From Rallus limicola (lineage: Eukaryota > Chordata > Aves > Gruiformes > Rallidae): a stretch of DNA of 64,000 bases. The stretch is from the NCBI GenBank assembly GCA_022605955.1, contig JAKCOZ010000005.1, positions 48,198,005 to 48,262,004 on the forward strand, in the 5' to 3' direction. The position numbers were made by a program, and so were the translations under genes. Of the stretch, positions 46,246-64,000 are shown piece by piece; the stretch's first letter is position 1; every line of letters begins with the position of its first letter. The notes beneath the pieces were generated by a model, which saw only the letters and a program-made list of their open reading frames with translations, did not search any database and was not told the DNA's origin.

Positions 46246-47871
46246 ACTTTAAAACCTCCCTCTTCTGCTTTATTGACAGGTAAATTGTTCAAAAATGTTC
46301 TCACAATTCAATAATTACAAAGACTTAGACTTACATTAAAAAAAGTAAAAACCAGAAAACCCCCAAAGCAGTAGTGTCCGGCTCTAACCGAGCCCCTTGA
46401 TCAAGAGTCTGAGAAAAAGAGCAAGTACTGTCGAACACTTAACGTAACAGGATTAAATGTTGACTAGAACACTCAGTTTAAACTAAAGATAAGTGCACGT
46501 CCTATACAGTGTTTCAGAAAAGAACATTAGCCATTGGTATATCATTAGCCCATTTAAACCAAATTTTAAATAAGTGACATCCAACTGTCATAAAATTGGC
46601 ACAGAAGGCACACTAGTGTGACAATGACAAACTGGATATGCCAGCCACTGAATTAATTACAAGCTTTTAATGAAACATGGTCACAAATCTTTGATTACTA
46701 AATGTATAATACATGGAAGCATGAGATTAAATATACACGCAAAACATCACCACTGCACGTGGGCCATAGCAAAATATACAGGAGTGTGTTGTGCATTTTT
46801 CTACATGATCAATACTTGATTAATAATCATGGGGTCTTCATGCAGGTGAGGATACAATTAATGAGAAAAGCAGCACCCCCAGTTACACATCCTTCACGTT
46901 CCACTTTGGTAACCAGTAAAACAGACTGATGTTGTAGTGTGGTAGAGTCCCTTAGATCAAGCAGACTTTGAGGGCAGCGCATCCATGAGAAGGCTGGCTA
47001 GCTAAACAATGTAGTGTGTCCTTACACCAAAAAACCCAGGAGAAACAACTTCTCAGAAGGAGATACGCAGGAACTAGGAGTAATTTTTTTTTTTCACAGC
47101 AGTAATTAACGATATTTTAAAAGCCCTGACTAATGACTGATTGATGAGGACTAAAAAGCAGGGTATGGGAAAAGATAATTGGCAGTAGTCCTATGTACAA
47201 GACTAGAAAGTTGGTAGAAAGATAGAAAGAGTTACACAGCTGAATATGTAATGGCTAAATGAATTAAAAGGCCACAAAACTATAACCAACTTTTATTGGA
47301 CTTCCTGGTGGTTCTATTGATGTTGGAAACGACCTACAGCTTCCTAGCATTCTCCTTAAGATTCAGGAAACAGTTACAGGAAAAAGGGAATAGTGTATTC
47401 ATTGGAGGATGCAACTAGACCTGCTCACATTTCCTATTTAAAGGTCCAAATTGTGTCTAAAGGGATTTCCTGCTAATGAGACATTACATCATTCTATAGA
47501 AAAATAATATTCCTGATATTGTAGCAACATTATCAGTATCTCTCTATTTCTTTTTCAGCATAAGAATAAGACTATTTACTGGTGGCCTTAAATGCTCCTA
47601 TGCAATAAAACTGTGTCACAGCTGTGCAGAAAGGAACCAACCGTAACTGAGCAGTGAACAATTCTGCATAAAAAGCTCAATCGCTATTTAGTAAAGAATT
47701 TTCTTCATTTCAATAGTTTGTATCTACAATCTGGATATATAATTATTCTTGTACAACACCAGAGATTCAGTGTCAGTCTTGGCACTAGCATCTGAGACAG
47801 CTTTGCCCTGCTCTTGAATACTCCACAGAGCAGTGGATGATGGAAGCCGGAAGGGTGAGAGCACGGTAGTG
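46246..47871 (-). other. CDC42BPB: CDC42BPB 3'UTR
   Basis: AT-rich sequence follows the stop codon on the - strand. The end is placed about 20 bp past the AATAAA at 46274-46269, giving roughly 1.6 kb, similar to what I recall for the human gene. Another AATAAA at about 47292-47287 (TTTATT in CAACTTTTATTGG) could yield a shorter form. No coding potential is seen. Confidence 0.6.
46269..46274 (-). terminator. CDC42BPB: CDC42BPB poly(A) signal (favoured)
   Basis: TTTATT on +, AATAAA on -. It lies about 1.6 kb past the stop and is the favoured end of the message; not proven. Confidence 0.45.
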
Positions 47872-62857
<14,986 letters not shown>

Positions 62858-64000
62858 CTAATAAGAAAGAGAGCAAGAGAATTACATCCATGCACACACC
62901 AACATTATTCACTGAAATCTAATTGAAATCACAAATGTTTCAACAGGCTGCAATGTCCTAACACCGCACAGAGGTTACAACTGCCACCACTGCTTTGTTC
63001 TGCTCTAACCATCCTTGACTCACAAGCTTTAGTTAAGTTTCTACAGCAATCAGTAGGTGTAACTCAGTCCACCTGTAGTTAATTGGGGTGGCTTTGTGTA
63101 GTTTTGGCTTAACAGCCACACCTATTCTACGATTAGCAGCAAGAATATTGCTCTTCCAGCCCAGCAGACACATTAGAAATGAATAATTCATACCTCAATG
63201 TGTAGCAAGAGAGGGGCCTTTGGAAAAAAAGAAAAATCACATAAAAAGCTCTTGGCAACATAATTATAGTTTGTGGGATTCAAATAAGGGTTTTCAAAAC
63301 AGCTAGATTTTATTCTCTATTACAGTAAAATAAACAGACATCAGAACAACTTTTGCATTTCAGAGTGCTCCGCCCCAGAGGGCTTGTCTACACAAGTCTT
63401 ATTAAACTGAATTTGACCAAGTTGATCACCATAATTGGTGATTTAGTGTGAAGACGACACTAATGCCTGAAACTTGCTGGTGCTAGGATTCATTGCTGTG
63501 GTGGTTAACGTCTATTAAAACATTTAAGAATCCTTGGAAGACAGACCCAGAGAAGCAGCTACAATAAGGAGATAAAGCATGGGACAGTTGGCATAATGTC
63601 TGTGAGTTGCTTCAAGCAATGTTCTGACATGAACGCTGTTATTTGCAATACATCTATGTTTCTGCTCCCACTGACAGCCACTCAGAGGGAGCTGACAGTG
63701 ACAGGTCTCTGGGAATAAATGTGAGAACAGAATAGCAGTTCTGGTGCAACCCCACAGTACTACTGTCTGGAAAAAAGTGTAAATCAAGGTGCCTGTGAAT
63801 GCACACTTCACATTCAATGGAGAAAAAACATGCTGTAGCATTAGAAGTTATTAAACTTCCTTGATATTTCCATACATTGAAATTAAAAAAAAACCTTCTT
63901 GCTTACTCTGGTCAATGACAGTCTCAGATATTTTGTAGACAGTGTTCTGTAGTTGAAATAGTTCACCATGAAAAAACAACCCCTGTGAGATGGCAGGGTC
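62858..64000 (-). other. CDC42BPB: CDC42BPB intron (5' part beyond window)
   Basis: Intronic DNA running off the window end. The exon that should encode the preceding PH-domain residues (…VLDLR in human) was searched for and not found, so it lies past 64000. A possible 24-nt microexon sits at 63194-63217. Confidence 0.75.
63194..63217 (-). CDS. CDC42BPB: candidate 24-nt microexon of CDC42BPB
   Basis: On the - strand a strong pyrimidine tract (GATTTTTCTTTTTTTCCAAAG) is followed by 24 nt and then a good donor (GAG|GTATGA). The length is a multiple of three, and both ends match the phase of the flanking junction. Inclusion would insert seven residues P-L-S-C-Y-T-L plus one Arg just before RDEDF, without a stop. 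I know no human counterpart. It may be a chance pairing of splice-like sites. Confidence 0.25.

Overview
The window is a piece of a bird nuclear chromosome. It is eukaryotic: every supportable coding segment is a short exon bounded by GT-AG splice signals. The interspersed repeats are CR1 retrotransposons with the avian-type 3' end (…TTCTGTGATTCTGTGA). No operons, tRNAs, CRISPR arrays or bacterial mobile elements are visible. The species cannot be fixed from the sequence alone.

Three genes lie in the same order and orientation as on human 14q32. (1) TRAF3, + strand, is represented by its last two coding exons (4450-4624 and 5777-6348: end of the coiled coil and the whole TRAF-C/MATH domain) and a very long 3'UTR, probably to about 13585. 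(2) AMN (amnionless), + strand, appears complete: 12 coding exons between 20012 and 40150 join in phase into a 479-residue type I membrane protein, with a poly(A) signal at 40271. (3) CDC42BPB (MRCK beta), - strand, is represented by its last eleven coding exons (62857 down to 47872: end of the PH domain, the citron-homology domain, the CRIB motif and the tail) and a 3'UTR of about 1.6 kb. AMN and CDC42BPB are tail to tail.

Layout: 1-4449 TRAF3 intron; 4450-13585 TRAF3 end and 3'UTR (AT-rich); 13586-20011 TRAF3-AMN intergenic, turning GC-rich, with a CR1 copy; 20012-40295 AMN, with an unusually long third intron (8.5 kb) holding AT-rich islands that look like candidate regulatory elements; 40296-46245 intergenic; 46246-64000 CDC42BPB, AT-rich again.

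The genes are neighbours, not a pathway. TRAF3 is a cytosolic adaptor and ubiquitin ligase of TNF-receptor, Toll-like and interferon signalling. AMN anchors cubilin at the apical membrane of kidney and intestinal epithelium. MRCK beta is a Cdc42-controlled kinase of actomyosin. The points most worth a second look are the altered glycosylation sites and the tyrosine-type second endocytic motif of AMN, a possible 24-nt CDC42BPB microexon at 63194-63217, the candidate regulatory islands in AMN intron 3, paired octamer motifs downstream of AMN, and the length of the TRAF3 3'UTR. Exon calls rest on reading frame, splice sites, phase and remembered similarity to the human proteins; no database search was run.
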